Of a stretch of 23,865 nucleotides of DNA, positions 6,423-16,000 are shown one piece after another. A program made the translations under genes and the position numbers. The DNA comes from a bacterium (lineage in GTDB: Bacteria; CSSED10-310; JAJRTK01). The stretch is from assembly GCA_024278345.1 (NCBI GenBank), contig JAJRTK010000380.1:1-23865 (forward strand). Direction: 5' to 3'. Under the pieces are notes generated by a model, which saw nothing but the letters and a program-made list of their open reading frames with translations, made no database searches and was not told where the DNA came from. Numbering within the stretch: position 1 is the stretch's first letter; every line of letters starts with the position of its first letter.

Positions 6423-9400
6423 TCACCATTGGAGCGTCTCCAGATCGATCCTCCGGGCAGCTTCCCCAAGTCCCGCGTAATGCTCCTGATGGCAGGTACA
6501 GATAAGGATTTGCACCTGCTTGGCGGTTTCCTTCAGGAGCTGGAGAAGTTTCCGTCGCCGGCTCGAATCCGCGTGGACCAGAACATCGTCAAGAACCACC
6601 AGATGCCGCTCCTCCTTGGAAATCTGAACCGCCATGCCCAGCCTGACCAGTAATCCAAGTTGATCCCGTGCGCCCCGCGACAGCATCTGGATATCCACTT
6701 TGGTCTTGGAGACTCTGTCCTTCACCTGGTGAATCCGGAGATCCTTGTCGAAGCGGACTTCGGAAATCTGTTCACCCAGCACTTCCCTGGCCCGGATGGA
6801 GACCCATTCCCGGATCGGTCCCCCCAGCTCTCGTTGGAACTCTTCCCGGGCGATGTCGATGAGTCCCTTGAGGCGGCGAATTGCGCTCTGTTTGAGGCGT
6901 TCGGTTTGGATCTCTTGCTGGCGGAGCTTTAGTTTTTCCTCCACTTCGGCCAGGCGCTGGTAGAGGCCTTGGTGATTCAGTTGGTTCAGTTCGCCTTCCA
7001 AAACCGTCTGCTTCCGGAGTCGCTCGTCGCGGAATCCTTGGAGCTCCCGATACTCTTCCTCGAGTTCTTGGAGCTCCGATGCGGGATTGCGCGGGAGCTC
7101 TGGCAGCCGGTGCAACTTTTTGAGGGCCTTTTCCTCTTTGGATTCCGCGTCGTAGAGATCGCGGCGCAGCTCCTCTTTTCCTTTGCCGGCCATGTGCAGT
7201 AATCGTTTCCTTTGAGCCTGTCTTTCGCTGTCTCGATGGTTCTCGAGACTCGCCTTCGTTCCCAGTTTTTCGTCTTTCACGTGCCGGAGCTTTTGTTCCG
7301 CCGCTGCGCAAAGTCCTTGAGCCCGGTGGTGGGATCGCTTTTCTTCTTCCAAGCGGATTCTTGCATCCTGGAGGGCCAGGGAGCTTTTGAGGATGGTTTG
7401 TTCGAGCTTCTCGAGATTGGTGTCAGAAATAGCGGCGAACTTGGATTTAGCCTCAAGCTGTTCCTCAAGGATTTGGAGGCGTCCCCGGATTCCGTTGAGG
7501 TGCTCGCGCCTTTTTTGCAGGTGGTTCCGAGCCCGGAGAACCTCTTTCCGAAGCGCCTCAAGCTGTTTTTTGGCTTTTGCGCTCTGTTGTCGCCGCGCCG
7601 CTTGTTCTTCCTTCGCGACGATCAAATTTTGTTCCGCTGTCTCGACGCTGGGGCCCTGATGAGGAAGATGCTTCAATTCTTCTTCGATTTGGTTCTCATT
7701 GCGATGCTGCTTCCGCACTTTGCGAAGAAGACCGATTTCTTGGTCCAGGGCACGGCATTTTCGACTTGCCTCGCGAAGCTGCTCCAGGCTTTCGGCGCCG
7801 TAGTTTGCGAGCTTTTGTCTGTATTCCATGTCCAGTGCCGCCAGCTCCTGTGAAGCGCGGCGGCTTTTGGCTGGCCGTTCCACCCGGATCTTGCCGAGTC
7901 CGGGCAGCTCAAGCTCCAGGCGGATCCCTTCAAAGGTCTGTTCCATACCAGGTTCTAATCTAATGTGGAAAGAGTCTTCATCGGCACGGATGGTTGCCTC
8001 AAGGGATCGTGTTGCCAGGAAGGTGAGGACGACCCGCTCCGCCTCCAGCTTGGCCTTGGCGCTCACTCTTTTCTTCTCGATCTTCCGCAAATCGTCCAGG
8101 ACTGACTCTGGTGCCGCCCGAATTTGACGGCGTCGAGCCAGGTGTCCTTCAATGGCATGGTCCGCCTCGCGAATCTTGGCCAGCTCATCCAGGAGATTTC
8201 GCCGCTTTTCCAAGAGATTCGCCGTGTCGAGTTGGCGCTGGGCTTCCTCGGCGGCAAGTTGGCTCTGGTGGGCATCCGCGTCCGCTTGCTCGGCTATCTT
8301 CTCCGTTGTTTCTTCTTTTCCGAGGTGTTCGCTGTACGTAGCTTCTGCCAGGCGGACGCGCTCTTCGGCCTTCTTTTCTTTCGATCTGGTTTCGCGGAGT
8401 TGCTTGGAAAGAGCAAGGAGATCGCTCAGCTTCTCGTGTTGTCGTTTGCCTTGGTCGAGTTTCTGGGAGCATTCGTCAAAACGGCGTTTGGCTTCGAGCT
8501 CCAGTTTTCGGCACGTTTCTGCTTCTTGACTGAGCTCAGCCTCCCGTTCCTCCAATTCTGCAAGGTGTTGCCGGGTCTGTTTCCCAAGCTCGCGGGCGAT
8601 TTCCTCTTCAGCGGCGGCATCCTGGATCTGTTGAAGAAGGGCTTTCTTTTTCGTTACCTGAGATTCGAGGGAGCTGACCTTTTCCTGGGCGATGGAGCGC
8701 TGGATCTCCAACTCCCGATAGTTGTCCCGCTTCTGCCGAAGTTCGCGGAGTTTCTCTTCGAGCTCTTGGAAGCGAAGGGAGTCTTCTTCTTGTTCCGCGA
8801 TCTCATCCTGGATCCGTTCCGACAGATGTCGGCTCTGTTCGAGCTGATTCCGAAGATTGCCGGCTTCTTCCAGAAGTTTCTTTTCTTGCTCTTCCAGCTT
8901 GAGAAGCGGGTTGCCCCGTCGAAGTGTTTGACGCTCTTTCGTGTAGTACAGGTCGAAGCGCCTTTCGACCTCTTCCACGATCCGTTGGGTCTCCGCGGGA
9001 ATCGAGTGGGATCGGCTACCCAGGACAGGTTCGAGACGGCGATGGAGATCGAGATCGAGGCCGTCCGGAACAACGGCGTGATCCTGCAAAGCCCATAGCA
9101 GGCGGAGAAGTCCCCACTGTGTCAAGCTGCTGGAGCCGTGCCGTGCGGTCGTGCCTCCCACCAATTTGTGGACCAGCTCGTGGATCTCCTCTTCGTCGTC
9201 TGTTTTGTCGAACCAGTGGTCTTCTTTCCATAGTTGTAATGTCGAGTGTCCCCGGGTGGGATGGAACAGTTTTTCGATGCGGTACCGCCGGCCCTTCGTT
9301 TCGAAGACCAGGGCGCCGATTGGGGCGACGTTGGAGCCCCATGGCTGGATCTCCATGGCCGTCCTGCTTCTGCTCCTACTTCGGTCGAAAAGCAGACGTC

Positions 9401-9536
9401 CCATGGCGGCGATAAGAGTGCTCTTGCCGGCTTCATTCGGGCCGTGGATGATATTCAAGCGTGAAGACAAATCCGCGACTTTTACCCGATTCCGAAACCG
9501 GCGCCACTTGTGCAGTTCTATCTGCCGGACCCACAT
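6423..9536 (-). CDS. SbcC/YhaN-like AAA ATPase with long coiled coils
   Basis: ATPase partner of the adjacent SbcD-like nuclease, expected to hold and process DNA ends. The N-terminus is MWVRQIELHKWRRF, and Walker A is GPNEAGKST at 32-40. Long Glu/Lys/Arg-rich coiled coils surround a central globular, strand-rich stretch at about 500-565 (RSLEATIRADEDSFHIRLEP). The C-terminus has the ABC signature-like LSRGARDQLGLLVRL, Walker B with HLVVLDDVLVHAD, and a closing CTCHQEHY (H-loop). No CxxC zinc hook is visible at the coiled-coil apex, unlike Rad50/SbcC; this is closer to YhaN. The ATG at 9536 has AAGGAG upstream and gives 1037 residues; the open frame reaches back to 9908 but overlaps the nuclease gene. 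It overlaps that gene by 19 bases, so translation is coupled. Confidence 0.88.
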   Translation of the reverse strand: MWVRQIELHKWRRFRNRVKVADLSSRLNIIHGPNEAGKSTLIAAMGRLLFDRSRSRSRTAMEIQPWGSNVAPIGALVFETKGRRYRIEKLFHPTRGHSTLQLWKEDHWFDKTDDEEEIHELVHKLVGGTTARHGSSSLTQWGLLRLLWALQDHAVVPDGLDLDLHRRLEPVLGSRSHSIPAETQRIVEEVERRFDLYYTKERQTLRRGNPLLKLEEQEKKLLEEAGNLRNQLEQSRHLSERIQDEIAEQEEDSLRFQELEEKLRELRQKRDNYRELEIQRSIAQEKVSSLESQVTKKKALLQQIQDAAAEEEIARELGKQTRQHLAELEEREAELSQEAETCRKLELEAKRRFDECSQKLDQGKRQHEKLSDLLALSKQLRETRSKEKKAEERVRLAEATYSEHLGKEETTEKIAEQADADAHQSQLAAEEAQRQLDTANLLEKRRNLLDELAKIREADHAIEGHLARRRQIRAAPESVLDDLRKIEKKRVSAKAKLEAERVVLTFLATRSLEATIRADEDSFHIRLEPGMEQTFEGIRLELELPGLGKIRVERPAKSRRASQELAALDMEYRQKLANYGAESLEQLREASRKCRALDQEIGLLRKVRKQHRNENQIEEELKHLPHQGPSVETAEQNLIVAKEEQAARRQQSAKAKKQLEALRKEVLRARNHLQKRREHLNGIRGRLQILEEQLEAKSKFAAISDTNLEKLEQTILKSSLALQDARIRLEEEKRSHHRAQGLCAAAEQKLRHVKDEKLGTKASLENHRDSERQAQRKRLLHMAGKGKEELRRDLYDAESKEEKALKKLHRLPELPRNPASELQELEEEYRELQGFRDERLRKQTVLEGELNQLNHQGLYQRLAEVEEKLKLRQQEIQTERLKQSAIRRLKGLIDIAREEFQRELGGPIREWVSIRAREVLGEQISEVRFDKDLRIHQVKDRVSKTKVDIQMLSRGARDQLGLLVRLGMAVQISKEERHLVVLDDVLVHADSSRRRKLLQLLKETAKQVQILICTCHQEHYAGLGEAARRIDLETLQW

Positions 9537-10648
9537 GAGAGCTTCTCCTTGATGGACCAGAGGGTGCGGAGTGCCTGACGGGCGACTTCTGCTTTGGGGC
9601 CTCCCAGTTCCAGGTCGGCCTGGAGATCGGAAACGATTCGGCCCAGGAGAGGGCTTTTCGCCATGGCCTCGAGTTCTTCGGGCGTGGCTTCTTCCTTGAT
9701 CTCTCCCTCGAACCTGAGGTGGAGGAAGCCCAGTTCTGGAGCGACTTCTTCCCGGAAGTGGCGGAGGGATTCGAGGAGGGCCAGGGAAGTCGCCCCGGCA
9801 AGCTCGATGGAGACCAGGGTCTTTTCTGGAGTCGGCAACCCCCGGAGCTGCCGTTCCAGCCGTTCCAGATCCCCAGCCTGCTCGATGGGAGCGGCGATCT
9901 TCTTCCATCTCAGGGTGCCAGTGGGAAAAATGTCGATTTTTACCGGTTCATTGGGTTCGATCTGGAGAAGAGATGCTTGGCCTGCTTTTTTCTCCGCGAA
10001 TTTGGTCTGTTCGTGGGTGCCGGGGTAGAGGATCGTCGGTGCCTCGGTCGACGGGTAGGGATAGTAGGAGTGCCAGTGGCCTAGGATCAGGAAGTCGAGG
10101 TCTCTCCGCTTCGGTGCATCGAGGGGGATGGGGAAGTCATCGTCTTGGTATTTGCCCTCGATCTTGAGGGACCCGTGGGCGACACCAATACGAACTCCCT
10201 GTTCCGGCGTTCGTGGCGGAATCGCTTCGGTGGGGTCCTGCCGGGATCTTCTGGAAGTCACGGGGCAGGGTAAGAGTGTGGCGTGGGCATCTGGGAGGGG
10301 TACGGGTCCCGGTTCCTTGAGCAGGTGAACATGCGAGGGCAGGCGGTTTTCCAGCCTCCGGAGGATCGAATCGTGGCCCCAGGGATCGTGGTTTCCCGGT
10401 AAAATGTAAACAGGCACTTGACTCAATCGCAGGATTTCGATGACTTTCTGGGCTAGCCGATCCGGCACCTGGTTGTCTTCGAAGGTGTCGCCGGCAAGGA
10501 TCAACGCGTCGGGCTGAAGCCGGTTTGCAAGTTTGACAACTTCCCCGGCGGCTTCGATACGCGCCTTGCGCACGCGGGCAGCCGCATCGGCCACGCTGGC
10601 GGCCTTCATACCGATTTGCCAATCCGCCGTTGCCAGAATCTGTACCAC
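9518..10648 (-). CDS. SbcD/YhaO-like metallophosphoesterase nuclease
   Basis: Calcineurin-like phosphoesterase of the Mre11/SbcD/YhaO group, expected to be a Mn-dependent DNA nuclease acting with the overlapping SbcC-like ATPase. Motifs in order: ILATADWQIG near the N-terminus (standing where DxH usually is, with Gln-Ile for the His position), GDTFED, GNHDPWG, VAHGS and GHWHS. About 376 residues are predicted. The start is chosen as GTG at 10648, because GGAGGAG stands five bases upstream (10654-10660 on the plus strand); an in-frame ATG at 10663 would use up this site as coding sequence. A 152-bp repeat element ends 22 bases from this start, so the original promoter has been displaced. Confidence 0.9.
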   Translation of the reverse strand: MVQILATADWQIGMKAASVADAAARVRKARIEAAGEVVKLANRLQPDALILAGDTFEDNQVPDRLAQKVIEILRLSQVPVYILPGNHDPWGHDSILRRLENRLPSHVHLLKEPGPVPLPDAHATLLPCPVTSRRSRQDPTEAIPPRTPEQGVRIGVAHGSLKIEGKYQDDDFPIPLDAPKRRDLDFLILGHWHSYYPYPSTEAPTILYPGTHEQTKFAEKKAGQASLLQIEPNEPVKIDIFPTGTLRWKKIAAPIEQAGDLERLERQLRGLPTPEKTLVSIELAGATSLALLESLRHFREEVAPELGFLHLRFEGEIKEEATPEELEAMAKSPLLGRIVSDLQADLELGGPKAEVARQALRTLWSIKEKLSCGSGR

Positions 10649-10653
10649 GAAAA

Positions 10654-10660
10654 CTCCTCC
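10654..10660 (-). promoter_or_regulatory. Shine-Dalgarno that decides the nuclease start
   Basis: On the minus strand GGAGGAG lies here, five bases before GTG 10648. This supports the GTG start over the ATG at 10663, which would place the site inside the coding region. Confidence 0.7.
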
Positions 10661-10669
10661 CATTTTTTG

Positions 10670-10821
10670 GGACCTATCAAATTGTCGTGTTTTTGCTTTA
10701 CAATTTTCTTCGCCGAAACGGTGGCACCGGCATCTTGCCGGTGTAGCGCCCTCCGGGTTGCACGGAGCCGGGAAGGAGGCCCGCCCCAGCGGTGAAGTTG
10801 TCAACCGAATCTGATAGGTCT
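10670..10821 (+). mobile_element. 152-bp MITE-like element, copy 1
   Basis: The ends are inverted repeats: GACCTATCAAATT from 10671 and its near-complement ending TGATAGGTC at 10820. The exact direct repeat CCATTTTTTG flanks the element (10660-10669 and 10822-10831), a 10-bp target-site duplication. Inside are CACCGGCATCTTGCCGGTG, a perfect 8-bp hairpin (10725-10743), and a second inverted pair, AAATTGT 10679-10685 with ACAATTT 10700-10706. A related copy in inverse orientation begins at 23726. No transposase is encoded. It lies directly in front of the SbcD-like gene. Confidence 0.85.
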
Positions 10822-11042
10822 CCATTTTTTGTGGGGCCGCCGGTTGTGCCACGTGACAGGTAACCGGAACTACCATACACGATCCCGGTGCGGGATGGTG
10901 AGCAAGGATACAGGTCGCCGCGACCTTAGCCTGCCTCGTCCCGATCCGTCATGAGAGTTCCGTGCCCTGGATGCAGCAGCCCCAAAAATTTAGCTCGTGG
11001 TGCGTCTTGAGGGTTCTTTGCATGGGTTCAGGGCGATGAAAG
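10822..11042. other. Spacer, displaced upstream region of the nuclease operon
   Basis: No gene is supported. CCGGTT 10840-10845 pairs with AACCGG 10862-10867 around a CACGTG palindrome (10850-10855). ATCCCGGTGCGGGAT near 10882 is a short hairpin. The 13-mer CGACCTTAGCCTG at 10921-10933 recurs at 12916-12928. Before the element inserted at 10670, this region probably carried the promoter of the nuclease operon. Confidence 0.4.
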
Positions 11043-11104
11043 GCGAGTGGCGGCGGACGGATTGCCGCCGACGCGAGCGGACCGCAACACTAAGAGAATA
11101 AAGC
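11043..11104 (+). repeat. 62-bp repeat, copy A
   Basis: This segment matches the reverse complement of 12847-12908 at 58 of 62 positions. The first 39 bases are identical. Its core is a hairpin, GGCGGC, nine bases, then GCCGCC. It stands on one side of the M20 peptidase gene, its partner on the other. Confidence 0.88.
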
Positions 11105-11320
11105 TATCGATAACCATCATCTATTCGACATCGAAACCTGTTCGCCAGACGCTCCGTTGCATTTGAAAGGCAAAATCGGCTACTTACGTTGGCCACTAGA
11201 GTGGGTTTCGGATTCCGGGGAGTGGTCAATGTGGAACACGCTCCTAGAGCCTTGTTTTCTTGTGGGGTTGGCTAAACGTTTTCTAGGCTCAGCCGGCGGC
11301 TGACGAAGGAGGTCAGATTC
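11105..11320. other. Upstream region of the M20 peptidase gene
   Basis: No gene is supported. The promoter of the peptidase should lie here, but I see no clear -35/-10 pair. A frame reading FDIET near 11120 has no start codon and ends within about 65 codons. A strong AAGGAGG Shine-Dalgarno at 11307-11313 serves the peptidase. Confidence 0.4.
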
Positions 11321-12736
11321 ATGGATGCGGCCAAGACACGAAACTTCGTCGAAACAACCTGGGATCGGAGCATTCTACCGGCTTTGGAAGAATATATCCG
11401 CATCGAGAATCTCTCTCCGGATTTTGATTCCGGCTGGGATGCTCGGGGCGAAATGGAACGGGCGGTTCAGCTTGCCGCCCGCTGGATCGATTCAAGGGGA
11501 GTGAAGGGCTTGACCTGGGAGGTCGTGCGGCTGGCGGGCAGGACGCCTCTATTGTTCATCGAAATCGCAGGCGACTCGGAAGAGACGGTGCTCTTGTACG
11601 GCCATCTGGACAAGCAGCCGCCCATGGAGGGTTGGTCCGAGGGGTTGGGTCCCTTCACGCCGGTGGTCCGGGAGGGGAAGCTCTACGGTCGAGGCGGCGC
11701 CGACGATGGTTATGCGGTGTTCGCGGCCGTTACGGCGGTCCAGGCGCTTCAGAAACAGGGGATACCTCACGGCAGATGCGTCATTTTGGTGGAATGCTGC
11801 GAGGAAAGTGGTAGTGTCGATTTACCTGATTACATAGAAAAATTGGCGGATCGCATTGGCCAACCGGAGCTGATTGTTTGCCTCGACTCAGGCTGTGGCA
11901 ACTACGAGCAACTTTGGCTCACCACCTCTCTTCGAGGAATGGCGGCGGGAACTCTCCGCGTACGGATTCTGAAAGAGGGTGTTCATTCGGGGGATGCCAG
12001 CGGCGTGGTGCCCTCCAGTTTCCGGATTCTTCGCCAACTTCTCCAGCGGCTCGAGGATGCGGCGACGGGGCGGATTCTCCCCATGGACCTTCACGTGGAG
12101 GTTCCGGCCGAGCGTCTGGAACAGGCTCACCGGTCCGCGGGGATTTTAGGGGGAACCACTTGGACGAAGTTTCCCTTCGTGGAAGGTGCGTGCCCCGTGG
12201 TGGAGGATTTCAAAGAACTCATCCTGAACCGCACTTGGCGGCCCCAGCTCGCGGTGACCGGTGCCGATGGGATGCCTTCCGTGGCGGATGCCGGGAACGT
12301 GCTAAGGCCAGATACGGCCGTCAAACTCTCGCTTCGGCTGCCTCCAACGCTAGACGCCAAGGCCGCGACGGTTTTCGTCAAACGCCTTCTAGAGGAAGAG
12401 CCTCCCTACGGGTCGTCCGTGGAGTTTCGCACGGAGACCGAAGCCAACGGCTGGAATTCACCCCCGCTGAAACGTTGGCTCGAGAGCTCCCTTGAGTCCG
12501 CTTCCATCGAATTCTTCGGAAAAGGGCTTTGCACCATGGGCGAAGGTGGCTCCATCCCCTTCATGGCGATGCTCGGCCAGAAATTTCCGCGGGCTCAGTT
12601 TCTGATCACCGGCGTCCTGGGGCCCAACGCAAATGCACATGGGCCCAATGAGTTTTTGGAGATCGCCACCGTGAAGAAGTTGACCTGCTGCGTGGCCGCC
12701 GTGTTGGCGGACCATTTGTCCCCATCCATCCCGTGA
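11321..12736 (+). CDS. M20 family zinc metallopeptidase (dipeptidase/carboxypeptidase type)
   Basis: Cytoplasmic two-zinc peptidase or amidohydrolase of the M20 family. At 471 residues it has the length of dipeptidase-like M20 members. Metal and catalytic residues are all present: YGHLDKQP with His95, GRGGADDGY with bridging Asp128, ECCEESGS with the catalytic Glu pair at 161-162, CLDSG with Asp189, and AHGPNEF with His440. The dimerisation lid domain occupies about 205-330 (EGVHSGDASG begins it). There is no signal peptide. The start has a near-perfect AAGGAGG seven bases upstream. It stands alone as a transcription unit and is flanked by inverted copies of a 62-bp repeat, so the whole gene could invert by recombination. 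The exact substrate cannot be read from sequence. Confidence 0.94.
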   Translation: MDAAKTRNFVETTWDRSILPALEEYIRIENLSPDFDSGWDARGEMERAVQLAARWIDSRGVKGLTWEVVRLAGRTPLLFIEIAGDSEETVLLYGHLDKQPPMEGWSEGLGPFTPVVREGKLYGRGGADDGYAVFAAVTAVQALQKQGIPHGRCVILVECCEESGSVDLPDYIEKLADRIGQPELIVCLDSGCGNYEQLWLTTSLRGMAAGTLRVRILKEGVHSGDASGVVPSSFRILRQLLQRLEDAATGRILPMDLHVEVPAERLEQAHRSAGILGGTTWTKFPFVEGACPVVEDFKELILNRTWRPQLAVTGADGMPSVADAGNVLRPDTAVKLSLRLPPTLDAKAATVFVKRLLEEEPPYGSSVEFRTETEANGWNSPPLKRWLESSLESASIEFFGKGLCTMGEGGSIPFMAMLGQKFPRAQFLITGVLGPNANAHGPNEFLEIATVKKLTCCVAAVLADHLSPSIP

Positions 12737-12846
12737 GCATGGAGATGCCAATAAGCTCTGGATTCGAGTGTGACCCCACCGCCCGAGGCCCCGAATGTCG
12801 CCGAAATCTGGGTTGGGACTCCCGCAGGGCAAAATTCGAGTAAATC
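12737..12846. other. Spacer downstream of the M20 gene
   Basis: No gene is supported and no hairpin with a T-tract is seen, so where the peptidase transcript ends is unclear. The 62-bp repeat follows directly. Confidence 0.4.
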
Positions 12847-12908
12847 GCTTTATTTTCTTTGGGTTGCGTTCCGCTCGCGTCGGCGGCAATCCGTCCGCCG
12901 CCACTCGC
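12847..12908 (-). repeat. 62-bp repeat, copy B (inverted)
   Basis: Reverse complement of 11043-11104 with four mismatches and no indels. The hairpin core GGCGGC/GCCGCC is unchanged. The 13-mer CGACCTTAGCCTG follows at 12916-12928, as it precedes copy A at 10921-10933. Confidence 0.88.
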
Positions 12909-13042
12909 TTTTTAACGACCTTAGCCTGTTTGCGGTGCCCCAATAGCATCTCATGAGCTAGATTTAGTGTCCATTTGGATTTCGTGACTTGACGTGTTGA
13001 ATTTTAGATGGGAAAGATTGAGCAATATGGGGTTGTTGGAGT

Positions 13043-13058
13043 CCCAAAAAATTTTGGG
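13043..13058. promoter_or_regulatory. 16-bp palindrome upstream of the surface-protein gene
   Basis: CCCAAAAAATTTTGGG is symmetric except for the two central bases and lies 40 bases before the ATG at 13098. This is a reasonable place for an operator, or for a hairpin in the leader. No -35/-10 pair is certain. The partial TTGACG at about 12989 could be a -35. Confidence 0.35.
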
Positions 13059-13097
13059 CGAATTGGTGAAAAATATCCTCTTTAAGGAATAGCCAAG

Positions 13098-16000
13098 ATG
13101 AATTTTGTCTTGTATGAAAATCAGTTGGGGCGTGGTCTTGGGGAGTGCTACACCAGAACCCGCGTAACTTCTCTGAAGAGTGGCCTCGGAAAACGGATTC
13201 CATGGGGATTGACGTCCTGTTTGCCGCCGCGGTTCATGGCGGTCATGCTCTTTCTGGTGGCGTCCGTCTCGACGCCCCTGGGATTGGGCAACGCCATGGC
13301 CCAGTTTATTGGTATCACGGGGCATAGTCCATCGGGGTGTCAGTACAGTTCTCTTCAGGTTGCCATCGATCACCTAGAGACGACCCATCCCGGTGCGACG
13401 ATTTACATTTATGATGGAGTGGGGAACAGGATCATTGACGAGAGATTGGTGATCGACGCCGGTGCCACGATGACCATCGCTCGAGGAGATTCCACCTGTC
13501 TGGCTTCAGGTGGTGGCTCTGTCACCATCCAAAACAGCTCCACGGATCCAGGTAGCCTTGGAGGGACCGTGTATGTTTCCAATGGCTCCACCGTCACCTT
13601 TCAGAACCTCAATATCACCCAATCGACCTATACAGTTCTTGCAGGTGGCGTTATTCTCGTTTTCGAGGCCACAACAACTCTGGATGGAACGCTGGTTCGC
13701 GGCGGGACGGCCTCGAATTGGGGCGGTGCCGCCGAAGTATGGGGCACAGGCGCTACACTCACTCTAATCGGCAACGAGACCAGCAAAGCGATCATCGAGG
13801 GCGGCTACACCCAAGGGGCCTCGGGTGGTGGCGGTGGAGTCTTGGTTGGGGCCGGAGGCGTGTTGGTCCTGGGCGATCCGGCGGGAACAGGCTCGGGCTA
13901 CATAGGCAACAGCAAGTACCCCAACTACTCCGACACCGATGGTGGCGGCGTCTACGTGATAGGCTCCACAAGCCGGGTCGAGATGCACAACAGCTCCGCC
14001 ATCTACTACAATGGCTTCACGCTCAGCGGTACGACGCCGACGGTGAATGGCGGGGGCGTCTATTTGGCCGATGGCACGTTGGAGCTGTTCGATTCCTCCT
14101 ACATAGCTTTGAACAAGGCTTCGGCGAATGGAGGGGGAATCTATCAAGCCGCGGGCAGCGTTCGAATGAACAACAATGCTACGATCGGTGGCGCACTGTT
14201 CGCACCAAGGCCCAACACGGCTGACGGCTGGGGCGGAGGCGTTTTTGTTAGCAGCGGTACCTTTGAGATGCTGGATGAGCCTGATGGCGCCACGAGAACC
14301 GAGGTGAGCTACAATTCCGCAGCCGTAGGTGGCGGTATTGCGGCCCAGGGTTCCACGGCGACCATTACCGTTGATGGCGGGGACATTGCGAACAACACTG
14401 CGACTTCCGCGGGTGGTGGAATTGCTGTCTGGGGTTCCGTTGGGAGTCCCCTGTCGATTATCCTTCAATCTGGAAGTACCATAAATAACAACACATCCAC
14501 GCCTGGTGCCGGAGGAGTTTACCTTGTGGGGGCCGACGTAACCTTGGATATCCTTGCCAGCACGGTGGATGGAAATCAGGGGAAGTTGGGAGCGGGAATT
14601 TTTGCATGGGGCGTGGATCCGAATGCACCGTCGTTTCTGAACATCCAGGGAGTCGATCCCGGGACCGGCTATCAGTTTTCCAACGTAACAAACAATATAG
14701 GAAGCGCTGGCGTCGCTGGTGAGACAGCCTGGGGCGGCGGGCTTTACCTCGGATCTAGCGTCACGACCACCATCGATCACGCCGTTTTTTCTGGAAACCA
14801 GGTGAATGCCCTGACGTTTGACAATGCCCGTGGAGGGGCGATTGCCATGGCCGGGGATTCAATCTTGAACATCACCGATTCGGCTTTTGCCTCGAATACG
14901 GCCGGCGATTTTGGCGGCGCCATCTACCACGCCGATGGCGATCTCACGTTGACGGCATTGACCGGGGCTTTTAGCGGCAATCTAAGCACCAATTTCCAAA
15001 CCAACCAGTCGCGGTTGGGAGGGGCAATTTATTTTACGGCCTTGGATGTGGCACCCAGGACGCTTGTCATGAAAGCCCTGAGCTCCCCGGTTCTCTATTT
15101 TGTTGGGAACATTGCTGGACAAGACAATGGCACGTTCGGGAAAGGTGGGGCCATCTACGTAGACAACGGCAGTACCATCGATTCCACGGGGCGGGTTTGG
15201 GCTTACGGAAACAAGGCCGCAATGCATGGGGGCTTTGTGTACGCGGAAAACTCCACCGTGGCGTTCAGAGGCTGGGAGAGCTTCCATCCGTTTGCTGGAG
15301 CCAACGAAGCGGGCGCCGGCGATCCTGGTGATGGCGGTGCCTTCTACGCTCTCAACAGCAGCCTGCAAATCTTGGACGGACTCATCGGGACTCTTTCGGG
15401 CGCAAGCTATCCGAACCTTGCTCAGGACGTCAACGGAACGGGTCTCGGCAATGGAGGCGGTATCTTTGCCGACAATAGCGTGGTCGTGGCCTATAATACC
15501 CTGATTGAGAACAACGAAGCCGACAGGAGTGGCGGCGGGATCTACCTTTCTAACGGCTCCACTCTTCGGATGCGGAGTGATTTCGATGGTTCATTCGGTG
15601 CATTGGTCTGCAATCCGGCGGGCTTGGCGGCCGACCAATACTGTTCCGAGCTTCGTTCGAATGTCACGGATCCCAACAGCCCAACTCGTCTGTACGGTGG
15701 AGGACTTTTTGCCACTGGCGCCACGACGAGCGCCGAGTTTTTTCACACGGCTTTCATGAATAACGAAGCCGAATGGGGCGGGGCCATCGAGGTTCAGGAC
15801 GGAGCCAAAGTACTTGTACGCAACAGCCGTTTTACGGGTAACTTCGGCGGTTTGAACAACAGCACTGTTCATGTCTATCAAAACGGCTCCATCTTCAATG
15901 CGTACCAGAGTACCTTCGCGGGGAACCCCTCCACAGCGATTTCTTATGTGAGTGCCGGACTGGCCGAGCTAACCAATAATATCGTGTGGGGGAATAATAC

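Noticed and set aside
8124-9098. 324-residue Leu/Phe-rich open frame on the plus strand
   Set aside because: Antisense of coiled-coil codons; the Glu/Lys-rich ATPase on the other strand is clearly real.
10698-10880. 60-residue open frame with TGKMPVP
   Set aside because: It is a translation of the hairpin in the repeat element, a frequent false gene.
11105-11320. Remnant of a nuclease gene with an FDIET motif
   Set aside because: Only one short motif; no start codon and the frame closes after about 65 codons.
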